From contig JAEZTQ010000110.1 in NCBI GenBank assembly GCA_023443625.1, positions 1-64,000 of the forward strand: DNA of 64,000 bases, in the 5' to 3' direction. How positions within the stretch are numbered: the first letter of the stretch is position 1; each line of letters opens with the position of its first letter. Positions 1 through 8,352 of this stretch are shown one piece after another. Made by a program: the position numbers and the translations under genes. The stretch is from Bacillota bacterium. GTDB lineage: Bacteria; Bacillota_A; Clostridia; Lachnospirales; Lachnospiraceae. The notes under the pieces are model-generated. The model worked only from the letters and a program-made list of their open reading frames with translations, made no database searches and was not told the DNA's origin.

Positions 1-37
1 GTTGTTAATAATTTTTGTAGATTTTTTAACATACTTA

Positions 38-46
38 TGGTATAAT
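38..46 (+). promoter_or_regulatory. Extended -10 promoter of the hydrogenase operon
   Basis: A TG-G-TATAAT extended -10 element lies 45 bases before the first hydrogenase gene. I see no good -35 hexamer at 17 bp, which fits an extended -10 promoter. An AAGGAGG ribosome site follows at about 79-85. Confidence 0.6.
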
Positions 47-90
47 GTCAATGTTTGTGGCGACACAGTTTAATTCAAGGAGGTTAAAAA

Positions 91-585
91 ATGGGATCGC
101 AAAATAATACAGTACCCTTTGCAGGAACAAAAGAGCAGGAGACTGCACTTTTACAAGTCATTGCAGATCATAAAGGTGACAAAGGTGCTCTGATGCCCAT
201 ATTACAAAAGGCACAAGAAATTTATGGCTATCTTCCAATTGAAGTACAGACCATAATTTCCGAAGAAATGAATTTACCACTAGAGAAAGTCTATGGTATC
301 GTAACATTCTACTCACAATTTTCACTTAGTCCAAAAGGCAAATTCAATATATCCGTTTGCTTAGGAACTGCTTGCTATGTAAAAGGTGCAGGAGATTTAT
401 TTAATAAGCTTAGTGATATGCTGGGTGTAGAAGATGGTGGATGTACGCCCGATGGTAAATTTTCATTAGAATCTTGCCGCTGTATCGGAGCTTGCGGCTT
501 GGCACCTGTACTTACAATTAACGATGATGTTTATGGCAAATTATCCGTTGATGACGTAGAAGGCATCTTAACTAAGTACGAATAG
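91..585 (+). CDS. NuoE-like [2Fe-2S] subunit of a multimeric [FeFe] hydrogenase (HydC/HndA type)
   Basis: Small thioredoxin-fold [2Fe-2S] subunit of a soluble NAD(P)-linked, probably electron-bifurcating, [FeFe] hydrogenase. After an N-terminal helical part (about residues 15-80) come the four cluster cysteines of the NuoE family: CLGTACYVKGA and, about 35 residues later, CRCIGACGLAP. The length of 164 residues is normal for NuoE/HydC. It is first in an operon with NuoF-like and HydA subunits, so its expected role is electron transfer between NADH and the hydrogenase subunit. The start is set by AAGGAGG six bases upstream. Whether the complex uses NAD or NADP cannot be read from this subunit. 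Confidence 0.93.
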   Translation: MGSQNNTVPFAGTKEQETALLQVIADHKGDKGALMPILQKAQEIYGYLPIEVQTIISEEMNLPLEKVYGIVTFYSQFSLSPKGKFNISVCLGTACYVKGAGDLFNKLSDMLGVEDGGCTPDGKFSLESCRCIGACGLAPVLTINDDVYGKLSVDDVEGILTKYE

Positions 586-586
586 T

Positions 587-1144
587 ATGATGACTGAGTT
601 AGCTCTTAATGTATTAGACGTAGCAAATAATTCAATTAGAGCAGGCGCTAGCCTGATTGAAATTGAAATAAAAATACAAAGAGAATTAGATACATTGACC
701 ATATCAATTTCGGATAATGGATGCGGTATGTCCAAGGAACAGCTGGAAAAGGTTGAAGACCCTTTTTTTACATCGAGAACCACACGAAGTATTGGGTTGG
801 GTGTACCTTTTTTCAAACTGGCTGCACTAAGTACCGGAGGAAGTTTTCATATTGATTCTGCTGTAGGTATTGGAACTACCGTAATAGCAGAATTTAAATT
901 ATCGCATATAGACCGTATGCCCTTAGGTGATATGAATTGTACAATGCATACGCTTATTACATTAAATACGCAAATTGACTTCCTATATACCTACTTGTTT
1001 GATGGAAGACAATTTATGCTAGATACCAGGGAATTTCGAAGTATTCTTAAGGAAGTCCCCTTCAATTCTCCCGAAATATCTGCTTATATCAAAGAATATT
1101 TGGAAGAGAACCAAAGAGAGACAGATGGGGGATATCTGGTATAA
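587..1144 (+). CDS. GHKL-type ATP-binding protein within the hydrogenase operon
   Basis: Stand-alone HATPase_c domain of 185 residues, related to histidine kinase catalytic domains and anti-sigma factor kinases. Visible motifs are the N box (NVLDVANNSIRAGA, about residues 8-21), the G1 box (DNGCGM, about 43-48) and a G2-like GLGVPFFK (about 72-79). No dimerisation/phospho-acceptor domain or membrane segment is seen. The gene starts one base after the NuoE-like stop, so it is translationally coupled. Similar ATPases sit between hydrogenase subunit genes in other clostridia. The function is unknown; regulation or complex assembly is inference. The start could also be the next codon (590). Confidence 0.85.
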   Translation: MMTELALNVLDVANNSIRAGASLIEIEIKIQRELDTLTISISDNGCGMSKEQLEKVEDPFFTSRTTRSIGLGVPFFKLAALSTGGSFHIDSAVGIGTTVIAEFKLSHIDRMPLGDMNCTMHTLITLNTQIDFLYTYLFDGRQFMLDTREFRSILKEVPFNSPEISAYIKEYLEENQRETDGGYLV

Positions 1145-1181
1145 AAATTCATTTAGAAAATAAGGCTATAACATTTTTATT

Positions 1182-1284
1182 GGAGTTTAACTCCGCGTTG
1201 GCGACGCATTGATTATGGGTTAGGAGGATAAATCCTCCTTGCCAAAGGTAACTTTATTTTTTAGTTTTAAAAAGGAGGATTAGC
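1182..1284 (+). promoter_or_regulatory. Structured leader with pseudo-SD, anti-SD and SD before the HndB-like gene
   Basis: The 140-bp gap inside the hydrogenase operon holds a hairpin GGAGTT-T-AACTCC (1182-1194), then AGGAGGAT (1222-1229), AATCCTCCTT (1231-1240) and the real ribosome site AAGGAGGATT (1272-1281). AATCCTCCTT is a perfect 10-base complement of the real site, and also pairs locally with the upstream AGGAGGAT. The two pairings exclude each other, so the ribosome site could be masked or released. A short reading frame from a TTG at 1239 ends at 1283. Switching is inference; the complementarity is seen directly. Confidence 0.6.
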
Positions 1285-1656
1285 ATGAAATCTCTAGAAG
1301 AGCTTAAAGCAATCAGAGAAAAGATGCAGGGTCAAATTGGTATTCGCGGTGAATCCAGCGATCAGACCCGTGTTGTAGTAGGTATGGCAACTTGCGGTAT
1401 TGCAAGTGGAGCACGACCTGTTCTTACTGCCCTTTCTGATGCAATTCAAACCAAAGGGCTTACTAATGTTGCAGTAACACAAACCGGATGTATTGGATTA
1501 TGCCAACACGAACCCATCGTTGAGGTATTCGAACCCGGCAAGGATAAAGTAACTTACGTTAAAATGACTCCTGAGAAGGCACTTGAGGTTGTTGACCAAC
1601 ACTTAATTCGCGGTCAGGTCGTTTCAAAATATACAATTGCCGAGGTACTCGGTTAA
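1285..1656 (+). CDS. Thioredoxin-like [2Fe-2S] ferredoxin, HndB-like hydrogenase subunit
   Basis: A 123-residue thioredoxin-fold [2Fe-2S] protein like HndB of NADP-reducing hydrogenases. The cluster ligands appear as ATCGIASGA (about residues 32-40) and TGCIGLCQHEP (about 68-78), a C-x4-G-A ... C-x3-C pattern. It lies between the GHKL ATPase and the NuoF-like subunit, 18 bases before the latter, and is expected to be an electron-transfer subunit of the same complex. Its ribosome site AAGGAGGATT is fully complementary to an upstream AATCCTCCTT, so its translation may be controlled separately from the first two genes. Confidence 0.9.
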   Translation: MKSLEELKAIREKMQGQIGIRGESSDQTRVVVGMATCGIASGARPVLTALSDAIQTKGLTNVAVTQTGCIGLCQHEPIVEVFEPGKDKVTYVKMTPEKALEVVDQHLIRGQVVSKYTIAEVLG

Positions 1657-1674
1657 TCTGAAGGAGGACACATT

Positions 1675-3462
1675 ATGTATCGTTCACACGTATTGGTTTG
1701 CGGTGGTACCGGATGTACTTCTTCAGGAAGTGTAAAAATCATCGAAGCTCTGCAAACAGAAATTAAGAAAAATGGCTTAAAAGAAGAAGTATCCGTTGTA
1801 CAGACAGGTTGTCATGGTCTTTGTGCTTTAGGCCCCATTGTAATCATATATCCAGAGGCAACCTTCTATGCTATGGTTAAAGAAGAAGATATTCCGGAAA
1901 TCGTATCCGAGCATTTATTAAAGGGTCGTATTGTAACTCGCCTCCTCTATAAGGAAATGATTACAGACGACGGAATTAAATCCTTAAACGAGACTGATTT
2001 CTATAAGAAACAACACAGAATTGCTCTTCGTAACTGTGGTGTTATAAATCCAGAGTGTATTGACGAATATATCGGAACCAATGGCTATGAAGCTCTTGGT
2101 AAGGTATTGACTGAATATACTCCTGACCAGGTTATCCAGACCATCTTAGATAGTGGTCTTAGAGGCCGTGGAGGCGGTGGTTTCCCAACCGGTTTAAAGT
2201 GGAAACTGGCTAAAGGCAATGATGCAGACCAGAAATATGTCTGTTGTAATGCGGACGAAGGTGATCCAGGTGCCTTCATGGACCGTTCCGTATTAGAGGG
2301 TGACCCTCATGTATTACTTGAAGCAATGGCAATTGCAGGTTACGCAATTGGAGCTTCTCAGGGTTATGTATATGTACGTGCAGAATACCCTATTGCTGTG
2401 GATCGTTTAACTATAGCGATTAATCAGGCTAGAGAATATGGCTTACTTGGTAAGAACATCTTTAATAGCGGCTTTGATTTTGATGTTGATATCAGACTTG
2501 GTGCTGGTGCCTTTGTATGTGGTGAAGAGACCGCTCTTATGACCTCTATCGAGGGTAACCGTGGTGAGCCTCGTCCTCGTCCTCCTTTCCCTGCACAAAA
2601 AGGTCTCTACGAAAAGCCTACTATTTTAAATAACGTTGAAACCTATGCCAATATTCCTCCAATTATTTTAAATGGTGCTGAATGGTTTGCGTCCATGGGA
2701 ACTGAGAAGTCCAAGGGAACCAAAGTATTTGCTCTTGGTGGTAAGATTAACAATACCGGTCTTGTAGAAATCCCTATGGGAACATCTCTTCGTGAAGTTA
2801 TTGATGAAATTGGTGGTGGTATCCCTAATGGCAAGAAATTTAAAGCAGCTCAAACAGGTGGTCCTTCCGGTGGATGTATCCCTGCAGAGCATTTTGATAT
2901 TCCAATTGATTATGATAACCTCCTAAGCATTGGATCCATGATGGGCTCCGGTGGTCTTATCGTAATGGACGAAGATAACTGTATGGTAGATATTGCTAAG
3001 TTTTTCCTAGAATTCACAGTGGATGAATCTTGTGGAAAATGTACTCCTTGCCGTATTGGAACAAAACGTCTATATGAAATGCTAGAGAAGATTACAGAAG
3101 GTAAAGGAACTATGGAGGATCTTAAAAAGGCAGAGGAACTATGCTATTACATTAAAGATAATGCCCTTTGCGGCCTTGGCCAGACAGCTCCTAATCCCGT
3201 TCTTTCAACCTTACGTTTCTTTAGAGACGAATATATTTCACACGTTGTTGATAAGAAATGTCCTTCTGGTGTATGTAAGGCTCTTCTTTCCTACGTTATC
3301 GAAGCTGACAAATGTAAGGGTTGTACCTTATGTGCAAGAGTTTGTCCAAACGGCGCAATCATTGGTAAAGTAAAAGAAATTCATGTTATTGATCAGGATA
3401 AATGTATCAAGTGCGGCGCTTGTGAAGAGAAATGTAAATTCAAGGCTATTATCAAAAAATAA
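1675..3462 (+). CDS. NuoF-like NAD(P)H- and FMN-binding hydrogenase subunit (HydB/HndC type)
   Basis: Flavin subunit that links NAD(P)H to the hydrogenase. Domain order over 595 residues: N-terminal thioredoxin-like [2Fe-2S] domain (CGGTGCTSSGS near residue 10, QTGCHGLCALGP near 43-54); NADH/FMN-binding core (GLRGRGGGGFPTGLKW near 160, NADEGDPGAF near 193); SLBB region; NuoF-type [4Fe-4S] site (ESCGKCTPCRIGT near 450); and a C-terminal 2[4Fe-4S] ferredoxin (CKGCTLCARVCPNGA and CIKCGACEEKC). This is the usual long form in electron-bifurcating hydrogenases. An AAGGAGG site lies eight bases before the start. The HydA gene follows after 47 bases. Confidence 0.96.
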   Translation: MYRSHVLVCGGTGCTSSGSVKIIEALQTEIKKNGLKEEVSVVQTGCHGLCALGPIVIIYPEATFYAMVKEEDIPEIVSEHLLKGRIVTRLLYKEMITDDGIKSLNETDFYKKQHRIALRNCGVINPECIDEYIGTNGYEALGKVLTEYTPDQVIQTILDSGLRGRGGGGFPTGLKWKLAKGNDADQKYVCCNADEGDPGAFMDRSVLEGDPHVLLEAMAIAGYAIGASQGYVYVRAEYPIAVDRLTIAINQAREYGLLGKNIFNSGFDFDVDIRLGAGAFVCGEETALMTSIEGNRGEPRPRPPFPAQKGLYEKPTILNNVETYANIPPIILNGAEWFASMGTEKSKGTKVFALGGKINNTGLVEIPMGTSLREVIDEIGGGIPNGKKFKAAQTGGPSGGCIPAEHFDIPIDYDNLLSIGSMMGSGGLIVMDEDNCMVDIAKFFLEFTVDESCGKCTPCRIGTKRLYEMLEKITEGKGTMEDLKKAEELCYYIKDNALCGLGQTAPNPVLSTLRFFRDEYISHVVDKKCPSGVCKALLSYVIEADKCKGCTLCARVCPNGAIIGKVKEIHVIDQDKCIKCGACEEKCKFKAIIKK

Positions 3463-3509
3463 TATGAACCTGTGGACTTTTCCAATCTATTTGAATATGG
3501 AGGTTAGTA

Positions 3510-5252
3510 ATGGAAACTGTTAATATAAAAATAAACGGTATGTCAGTTGAAGCACCTAAGGGCTCCACAATTTTGGAAGCTGCTAAGCTTGCTCATATCG
3601 ATATTCCTACCCTTTGCTACTTAAAGGAGATTAATGAAATCGGTGCCTGCCGTATCTGCGTAGTTGAAGTTAAGGGCGCTAGAAGCCTTGTTGCTTCCTG
3701 TGTATATCCTATCGCTGAAGGCATGGAAATAACAACGAATTCACCAAAGATACTTAATGCTCGCAAGAAAACCTTAGAACTGATTTTATCCGATCATGAT
3801 AGAAAGTGTTTATCCTGTGTGCGCAGCGGTAACTGCGAACTTCAAAAGCTTTGTGCGGATCTTAAGGTTGATAATGAAGATCTTTATGATGGAGAGCGTG
3901 GCTGTTTTGAGCTTGATACAACTGCTGCTCATATGGTTCGGGATAATAATAAATGTATTCTTTGCAGACGTTGCTCTGCTGTATGTGAAAAAACTCAGGC
4001 AATCGGCGTAATCGGTGCAAACGAGCGTGGTTTTGCAACCAATATCTCCTGTGCCTTTGATATGGGCTTAGGAGAAACCAGTTGTGTATCCTGTGGTCAA
4101 TGTATCGCAGTCTGTCCTACTGGAGCATTATATGAGAAAGATTACACAGATGAAGTATTTGCAGCGCTTGCAGATCCTGATAAATATGTAATTGTACAGA
4201 CTGCTCCTGCTGTTCGTGCTGGGCTGGGTGAAGCCTTTGGTCTCCCTATCGGAACTAATGTTCAGGGCCAAATGGTGGCTGCACTTCGCCGCTTAGGATT
4301 TGATAAGGTATTTGATACAGACTTCTCCGCAGATCTTACCATCATGGAAGAAGCCAATGAATTCCTAGATAGAGTTAAAAATGGTGGTGTATTACCTTTA
4401 ATCACTTCCTGTTCTCCTGGTTGGGTTAAATACTGCGAGCACTACTATCCAGATATGATAGATAACTTATCTAGCTGTAAATCTCCTCAACAGATGTTTG
4501 GTGCTATCACCAAAACATACTATGCAGAGAAGATGGGCATTGATCCAAAGAAAATTGTTATGGTCAGCGTAATGCCATGTACTGCTAAGAAATTTGAAAT
4601 CGGCAGAGACGATCAAAGTGCTGCAGGCCTTCCTGATGTTGATATCTCAATCACCACAAGAGAATTAGCCAACATGATAGACCGTGTAGGCTTAAACTTC
4701 CTCTCCCTGCCAGATGAAGACTTCGATGATCCTCTAGGCAGATCCACTGGTGCTGGTGTTATCTTTGGAGCTACCGGAGGTGTTATGGAAGCTGCTCTTA
4801 GAACAGCCGTTGAGACCTTAACCGGTGAAGAGTTAACTAGCTTAGACTTTACCGACGTAAGAGGTGTAAAAGGCATCAAAGAAGCATCCTATAATGTAGC
4901 AGGTATGGAAATTAATGTTGCTGTAGCTTCGGGTCTTGCTAATGCAAGAGACCTTCTTGAAGATGTAAAAGCAGGCAGAAAGAATTACCACTTTATCGAA
5001 ATCATGGGATGTCCAGGTGGTTGTGTTAACGGTGGTGGCCAGCCTCAACAGCCAGCTTCCGTAAGAAACTTTAGCGACATCAGAGCTCTACGTGCGAAAG
5101 CTCTCTATGATTTGGATGCTAACATGCCACTTCGAAAATCACATGATAATCCTTCAATTAAAGCATTGTATGATGAATATCTGGGTAAACCAGGTAGCCA
5201 CAAGGCTCATGAGCTTCTTCATACTAGTTATGTAAAAAGATCGATTAATTAA
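3510..5252 (+). CDS. hydA: [FeFe] hydrogenase catalytic subunit HydA
   Basis: Catalytic subunit for reversible H2 production. In 580 residues it has an N-terminal plant-type [2Fe-2S] domain, the His-Cys [4Fe-4S] site (HDRKCLSCVRSGNCELQKLC, about 95-115), a 2[4Fe-4S] ferredoxin domain (CILCRRCSAVC near 150, CVSCGQCIAVCPTGA near 193), and all three H-cluster signatures: TSCSPGW (about 299), MPCTAKKFE (about 354) and MGCPGGCVNGGGQP (about 500). All ligand cysteines are present, so it should be active. It is the last gene of the operon and is followed by a strong terminator. The maturation genes hydE/F/G are not in this window. Confidence 0.97.
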   Translation: METVNIKINGMSVEAPKGSTILEAAKLAHIDIPTLCYLKEINEIGACRICVVEVKGARSLVASCVYPIAEGMEITTNSPKILNARKKTLELILSDHDRKCLSCVRSGNCELQKLCADLKVDNEDLYDGERGCFELDTTAAHMVRDNNKCILCRRCSAVCEKTQAIGVIGANERGFATNISCAFDMGLGETSCVSCGQCIAVCPTGALYEKDYTDEVFAALADPDKYVIVQTAPAVRAGLGEAFGLPIGTNVQGQMVAALRRLGFDKVFDTDFSADLTIMEEANEFLDRVKNGGVLPLITSCSPGWVKYCEHYYPDMIDNLSSCKSPQQMFGAITKTYYAEKMGIDPKKIVMVSVMPCTAKKFEIGRDDQSAAGLPDVDISITTRELANMIDRVGLNFLSLPDEDFDDPLGRSTGAGVIFGATGGVMEAALRTAVETLTGEELTSLDFTDVRGVKGIKEASYNVAGMEINVAVASGLANARDLLEDVKAGRKNYHFIEIMGCPGGCVNGGGQPQQPASVRNFSDIRALRAKALYDLDANMPLRKSHDNPSIKALYDEYLGKPGSHKAHELLHTSYVKRSIN

Positions 5253-5274
5253 TCCGTTTTTATAAACTAAGAGA

Positions 5275-5329
5275 GGCTGTTGCAAGTTCGTTATGATCTA
5301 TAATATACGAGCTTACAACAGTCTTTTTT
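5275..5329 (+). terminator. Rho-independent terminator of the hydrogenase operon
   Basis: A 17-base imperfect stem (arms 5275-5291 and 5307-5323) is followed by TTTTTT, 22 bases after the hydA stop codon. Confidence 0.85.
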
Positions 5330-5364
5330 CTAGGGTTAGCAGTATTTACCTCCAAAGCTTTTAT

Positions 5365-5393
5365 TTGACAATCAAATAAAATAGGACTATACT
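5365..5393 (+). promoter_or_regulatory. Consensus sigma-A promoter of the chemoreceptor gene, with a long leader
   Basis: TTGACA (5365-5370) and TATACT (5388-5393) are separated by exactly 17 bp. The predicted transcript begins near 5400 and has about 220 untranslated bases before the start at 5621. The middle of this leader (about 5450-5515) is less AT-rich and can fold with GCACC pairing GGTGC. I could not match it to a known riboswitch class. Confidence 0.75.
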
Positions 5394-5620
5394 GAAGTTA
5401 AATTAAGTTGTATTATATCATAATTTGTTAGTTTATGTAATTTCTATTGCACATTTCCAACCTGATTTATGCACCTGTCTTGATAGCCCGGACCGGTGCT
5501 AGTTTATTATTATATGAGCTATGCTGTGATCTATATGTTTTAACAATTCTTTACTATATCTTAGATAATCTTTATTAATATGTATAACTATATTATTTCA
5601 AGAGGAAAGGACTATATCAT

Positions 5621-7318
5621 ATGAAGATTAAATGGAAAGTTGTACTAGCCTTAGATGTTCTTTTAGCCGCAGTTATTCTTTTTACTAATTTCAGAGTAAA
5701 TGCTATGTTAACTGATTTGATCTCTAACAAAACAAAAGCAGAACTAGAAAATTATTCAGCACTTGGACTTTCACTTATTAATTCTTACTATCCTGGAGAA
5801 TGGCGTCTGGAGGGTGATAAATTATATAAAGGTGATATTCTTCTCAATGAAAATTATGATATCGTTAATGACATAGAGGAAAACACAGGAATTCTTTCTA
5901 CTATATGTGCAGGAGCAACACGCATTTCCACTACGGTAAAAGATGAAGATGGTAACCCTCAAATCGGTACCCAAGCATCAGATCTTGTTATTGAAGCTGT
6001 CCTTAATAAAGGGGAAGCCTATCAAGGCACAGCTTCCATCCTAGGTAAAAATGCAGACACCTACTATGTACCCCTTCTTGATAAGGATGGTTCTCCCATA
6101 GGAATGTGGTTTGTGGGTATCTATTCAGATGTTATCAAACAAGAAATATCAGGTGCCATGACTTCAGTTAGATTAGTTTTACTCGCTATGGCTATTGTTG
6201 GTTCCATTGTCTGCTACTTCTTAGGTTCCATGCTGGCTAAGGGTTATAAGACAGTTAAGACAGATTTAGAACGCCTTGAGAATGGTGATTTTAATATTTT
6301 AACTACAAAGAAAGGCTCTTCTCGCAAGGATGAAATTGGAGACATTATCAGGTCCTTTCATAATATGCAGGCAAAAATAAAAGAAATCGTAATTTCCATA
6401 AAAGACGAAACTGATACCATCACCAGTTCCTCAGTAATTTTAGCTGAAGGTGCAGATAATGTATACCGAGATGTGGAGAATATATCTGCAACCACAGAAG
6501 AATTATCCGCAGGTATGGAAGAAACCGCTGCTTCCACCGAGGAGATGAGTGCTGCTACCTTATCCATCGAAGAAGAACTTAGTTATGTAGCCGAAAAAGC
6601 CAAAGGCGGACAAATTATTGCTGGTGAGATAAAGGAAAGAGCAGAGAGCTTAAAAACAGTTGCACTTGAGTCTCAAAAGACAGCAACCGATATTTATATG
6701 AACACCAATAAGAAATTAAGACAATCCATAGATAAAGCCGGAGCTATTGATGAGATCAAATCCTTATCCAAAACAATCCTTGATATCACTTCTCAAACGA
6801 ACTTATTAGCATTAAACGCCTCTATAGAATCAGCAAGAGCTGGTGAAGCAGGAAAAGGTTTTGCTGTTGTAGCAAATGAAATTGCAATCCTAGCTCGTAA
6901 TTCTAAAGCAGCAGTCTCACAAATAGAGACTATATCAAACGACATTTCACTTACTGTAGAGGATATCATCACTGATTCAAAAATTTTATTAGATTTTATG
7001 GATACGAAAGTTATTAAGGATTATGAAATACTTGTACAAACAGGGGAACAGTATGATGAAGATGCTAATACTGTTGAGCAGGTAGTCACAGATATTAATA
7101 ATTCAACCCATCAACTATATGAATCAATAAGTTATATCCGCAGAGCTGTTGACGAAGTGACTACCGCTGCCCAAGAAGGATCAAAGGGTTCATCAGAAAT
7201 AGCAGAAAAATCAACTTCTATCTTCCATAAAACCAATCAGGTACTTGAACAGGCTAATATCAATAAAGATATTGCCGCTAAATTAAAGGAACTGGTTCAA
7301 TTTTTTAAGATAGATTAG
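5621..7318 (+). CDS. Methyl-accepting chemotaxis protein
   Basis: Transmembrane chemoreceptor of 565 residues. A membrane segment at about 7-27 and another at about 184-205 flank an extracellular Cache-like sensor domain. A HAMP region follows (about 205-260), then the coiled-coil signalling domain with the conserved hairpin tip ([20 protein letters not shown], about 390-410). It should signal to CheA/CheW, which are not encoded here. It stands alone with its own consensus promoter and terminator. The ligand cannot be told from sequence. The start follows an AGAGGAAAGG ribosome site. Confidence 0.93.
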   Translation: MKIKWKVVLALDVLLAAVILFTNFRVNAMLTDLISNKTKAELENYSALGLSLINSYYPGEWRLEGDKLYKGDILLNENYDIVNDIEENTGILSTICAGATRISTTVKDEDGNPQIGTQASDLVIEAVLNKGEAYQGTASILGKNADTYYVPLLDKDGSPIGMWFVGIYSDVIKQEISGAMTSVRLVLLAMAIVGSIVCYFLGSMLAKGYKTVKTDLERLENGDFNILTTKKGSSRKDEIGDIIRSFHNMQAKIKEIVISIKDETDTITSSSVILAEGADNVYRDVENISATTEELSAGMEETAASTEEMSAATLSIEEELSYVAEKAKGGQIIAGEIKERAESLKTVALESQKTATDIYMNTNKKLRQSIDKAGAIDEIKSLSKTILDITSQTNLLALNASIESARAGEAGKGFAVVANEIAILARNSKAAVSQIETISNDISLTVEDIITDSKILLDFMDTKVIKDYEILVQTGEQYDEDANTVEQVVTDINNSTHQLYESISYIRRAVDEVTTAAQEGSKGSSEIAEKSTSIFHKTNQVLEQANINKDIAAKLKELVQFFKID

Positions 7319-7360
7319 ATATCCTTATAGGATTTAATACATAGGATTTTAATATGAAAT

Positions 7361-7391
7361 GAAATACGCCCCGGGGAACGGGGCGTATTTC
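7361..7391 (+). terminator. Terminator of the chemoreceptor gene
   Basis: A perfect 13-bp stem (7361-7373 with 7379-7391, loop GGGAA) lies 42 bases after the stop. It is GC-rich in the middle, flanked by GAAAT/ATTTC, and could work in either direction. Confidence 0.75.
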
Positions 7392-7683
7392 TATTACGGG
7401 GAACAATATATAAGGGAAAGCGTGTATAACGAGGGTCGTTATATACACTATAGATATAAGCAAATAAATATAAACCAAATAATAAGAACTAAAGAAAGTA
7501 TATATCTTAAATACCAGTAACTATTACTATTATTATAATATTAGTATTTAATCTATTTGTCAATATGTTTTTTAACTTTATTATTTTTATTCTGTTTTTT
7601 AACTTTATTATTTTTATCTATCTTATATATAATCATCAGTAATAACAACCAGAGAAATCACCTATAATTATGAATTATCAGGA
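7392..7683. other. AT-rich intergenic stretch with a hairpin and a 27-bp tandem duplication
   Basis: No gene is visible. A hairpin GTGTATAACGA-GGG-TCGTTATATACAC sits near 7422-7448. A 25-base unit starting TGTTTTTTAACTTTATT occurs twice in a row (7566-7590 and 7593-7617, period 27). The rest is AT-rich without clear signals. Confidence 0.6.
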
Positions 7684-7730
7684 TAAAAAAGCAGAGTAAT
7701 ACAGATACAAAGAAGCTCCTGCACTACTCT
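7684..7730 (-). terminator. Terminator of the perR-like gene
   Basis: On the minus strand AGAGTAGTGCAG pairs imperfectly with CTGTATTACTCT, followed by GCTTTTTT. It lies just past the stop of the regulator gene. Confidence 0.75.
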
Positions 7731-7752
7731 ACTTATTTATGATTTTACAATA

Positions 7753-8136
7753 TCAATTACCGCATTCCTGACACTTTCCATAAAAAAATGTAACATGCCC
7801 TTCCACCTTACCAGCGAAACCAACTCCCGCAATTACATTAATATGCTCAATGGATTCCATCTCAATATCAATTACTTTTCCGCAGCTCCTGCACAAGAAA
7901 TGATAATGAAGTTTAGAATTTCCATCATAACGGTCACAGCCATCCTGGCAATTAATTCTTGCTATCTCACCCTGATCTGCAAGTAAATTTAAATTACGAT
8001 ATACCGTACCTAGGCTAATATTGGGAAAGGTCTCCCGTATATTCATATAAACGGTATCTGCAGTTGGATGCTCATTCGTATTACAAAGAAATTCCTTAAT
8101 CGCTTCCCTTTGTCTGCTATATTTATTTACCGCCAT
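7753..8136 (-). CDS. perR: Fur-family regulator, PerR type
   Basis: Metal-dependent winged-helix repressor of 127 residues. The DNA-binding half ends with SLGTVYRNLNLL. The metal and zinc sites are visible: HPTAD (PerR His37 equivalent), YDGNSKLHYHF (Asp85, His91 and His93 equivalents), VIDIE (an Asp at the position that favours PerR over Fur), and structural zinc pairs CRSCG and CQECG. It most likely senses peroxide through iron- or manganese-bound His oxidation. I start at the second in-frame ATG (8136), because the first ATG (8148) overlaps the GGAGG ribosome site. It has no co-transcribed partner. Fur or Zur function is less likely but not excluded. Confidence 0.88.
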   Translation of the reverse strand: MAVNKYSRQREAIKEFLCNTNEHPTADTVYMNIRETFPNISLGTVYRNLNLLADQGEIARINCQDGCDRYDGNSKLHYHFLCRSCGKVIDIEMESIEHINVIAGVGFAGKVEGHVTFFYGKCQECGN

Positions 8137-8177
8137 AACAACCTCCAATGATAAACATCAACTATTAATATTAGTTA

Positions 8178-8187
8178 ACACTAGTGT
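8178..8187. promoter_or_regulatory. Palindrome in the perR upstream region
   Basis: ACACTAGTGT is a perfect 10-bp palindrome about 40 bases before the perR start, next to AT-rich DNA (8215-8245) of PerR-box-like composition. An operator role is inference. Confidence 0.3.
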
Positions 8188-8308
8188 CAGCTTATATTAA
8201 ATATTTTAAAAGTAAATATAATATTAATAATTATTATTATAAATCTATTTCATATATTCGTCAAGTTTATAATACCAAAGAATGTTCTTCTCTGGCTTTT
8301 ACGTTGAA

Positions 8309-8345
8309 TAAAAAGAGCTGTATTGGGCATACCCCAAAACAGCTC
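8309..8345 (-). terminator. Terminator of the DEAD-box helicase gene
   Basis: On the minus strand GAGCTGTTTTGGG pairs with CCCAATACAGCTC, followed by TTTTTATTC, just past the helicase stop codon. Confidence 0.88.
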
Positions 8346-8352
8346 AAACCTT

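Noticed and set aside
7392..7752. Possible extra small gene between the chemoreceptor and perR
   Set aside because: Only short AT-rich frames without ribosome sites are present.
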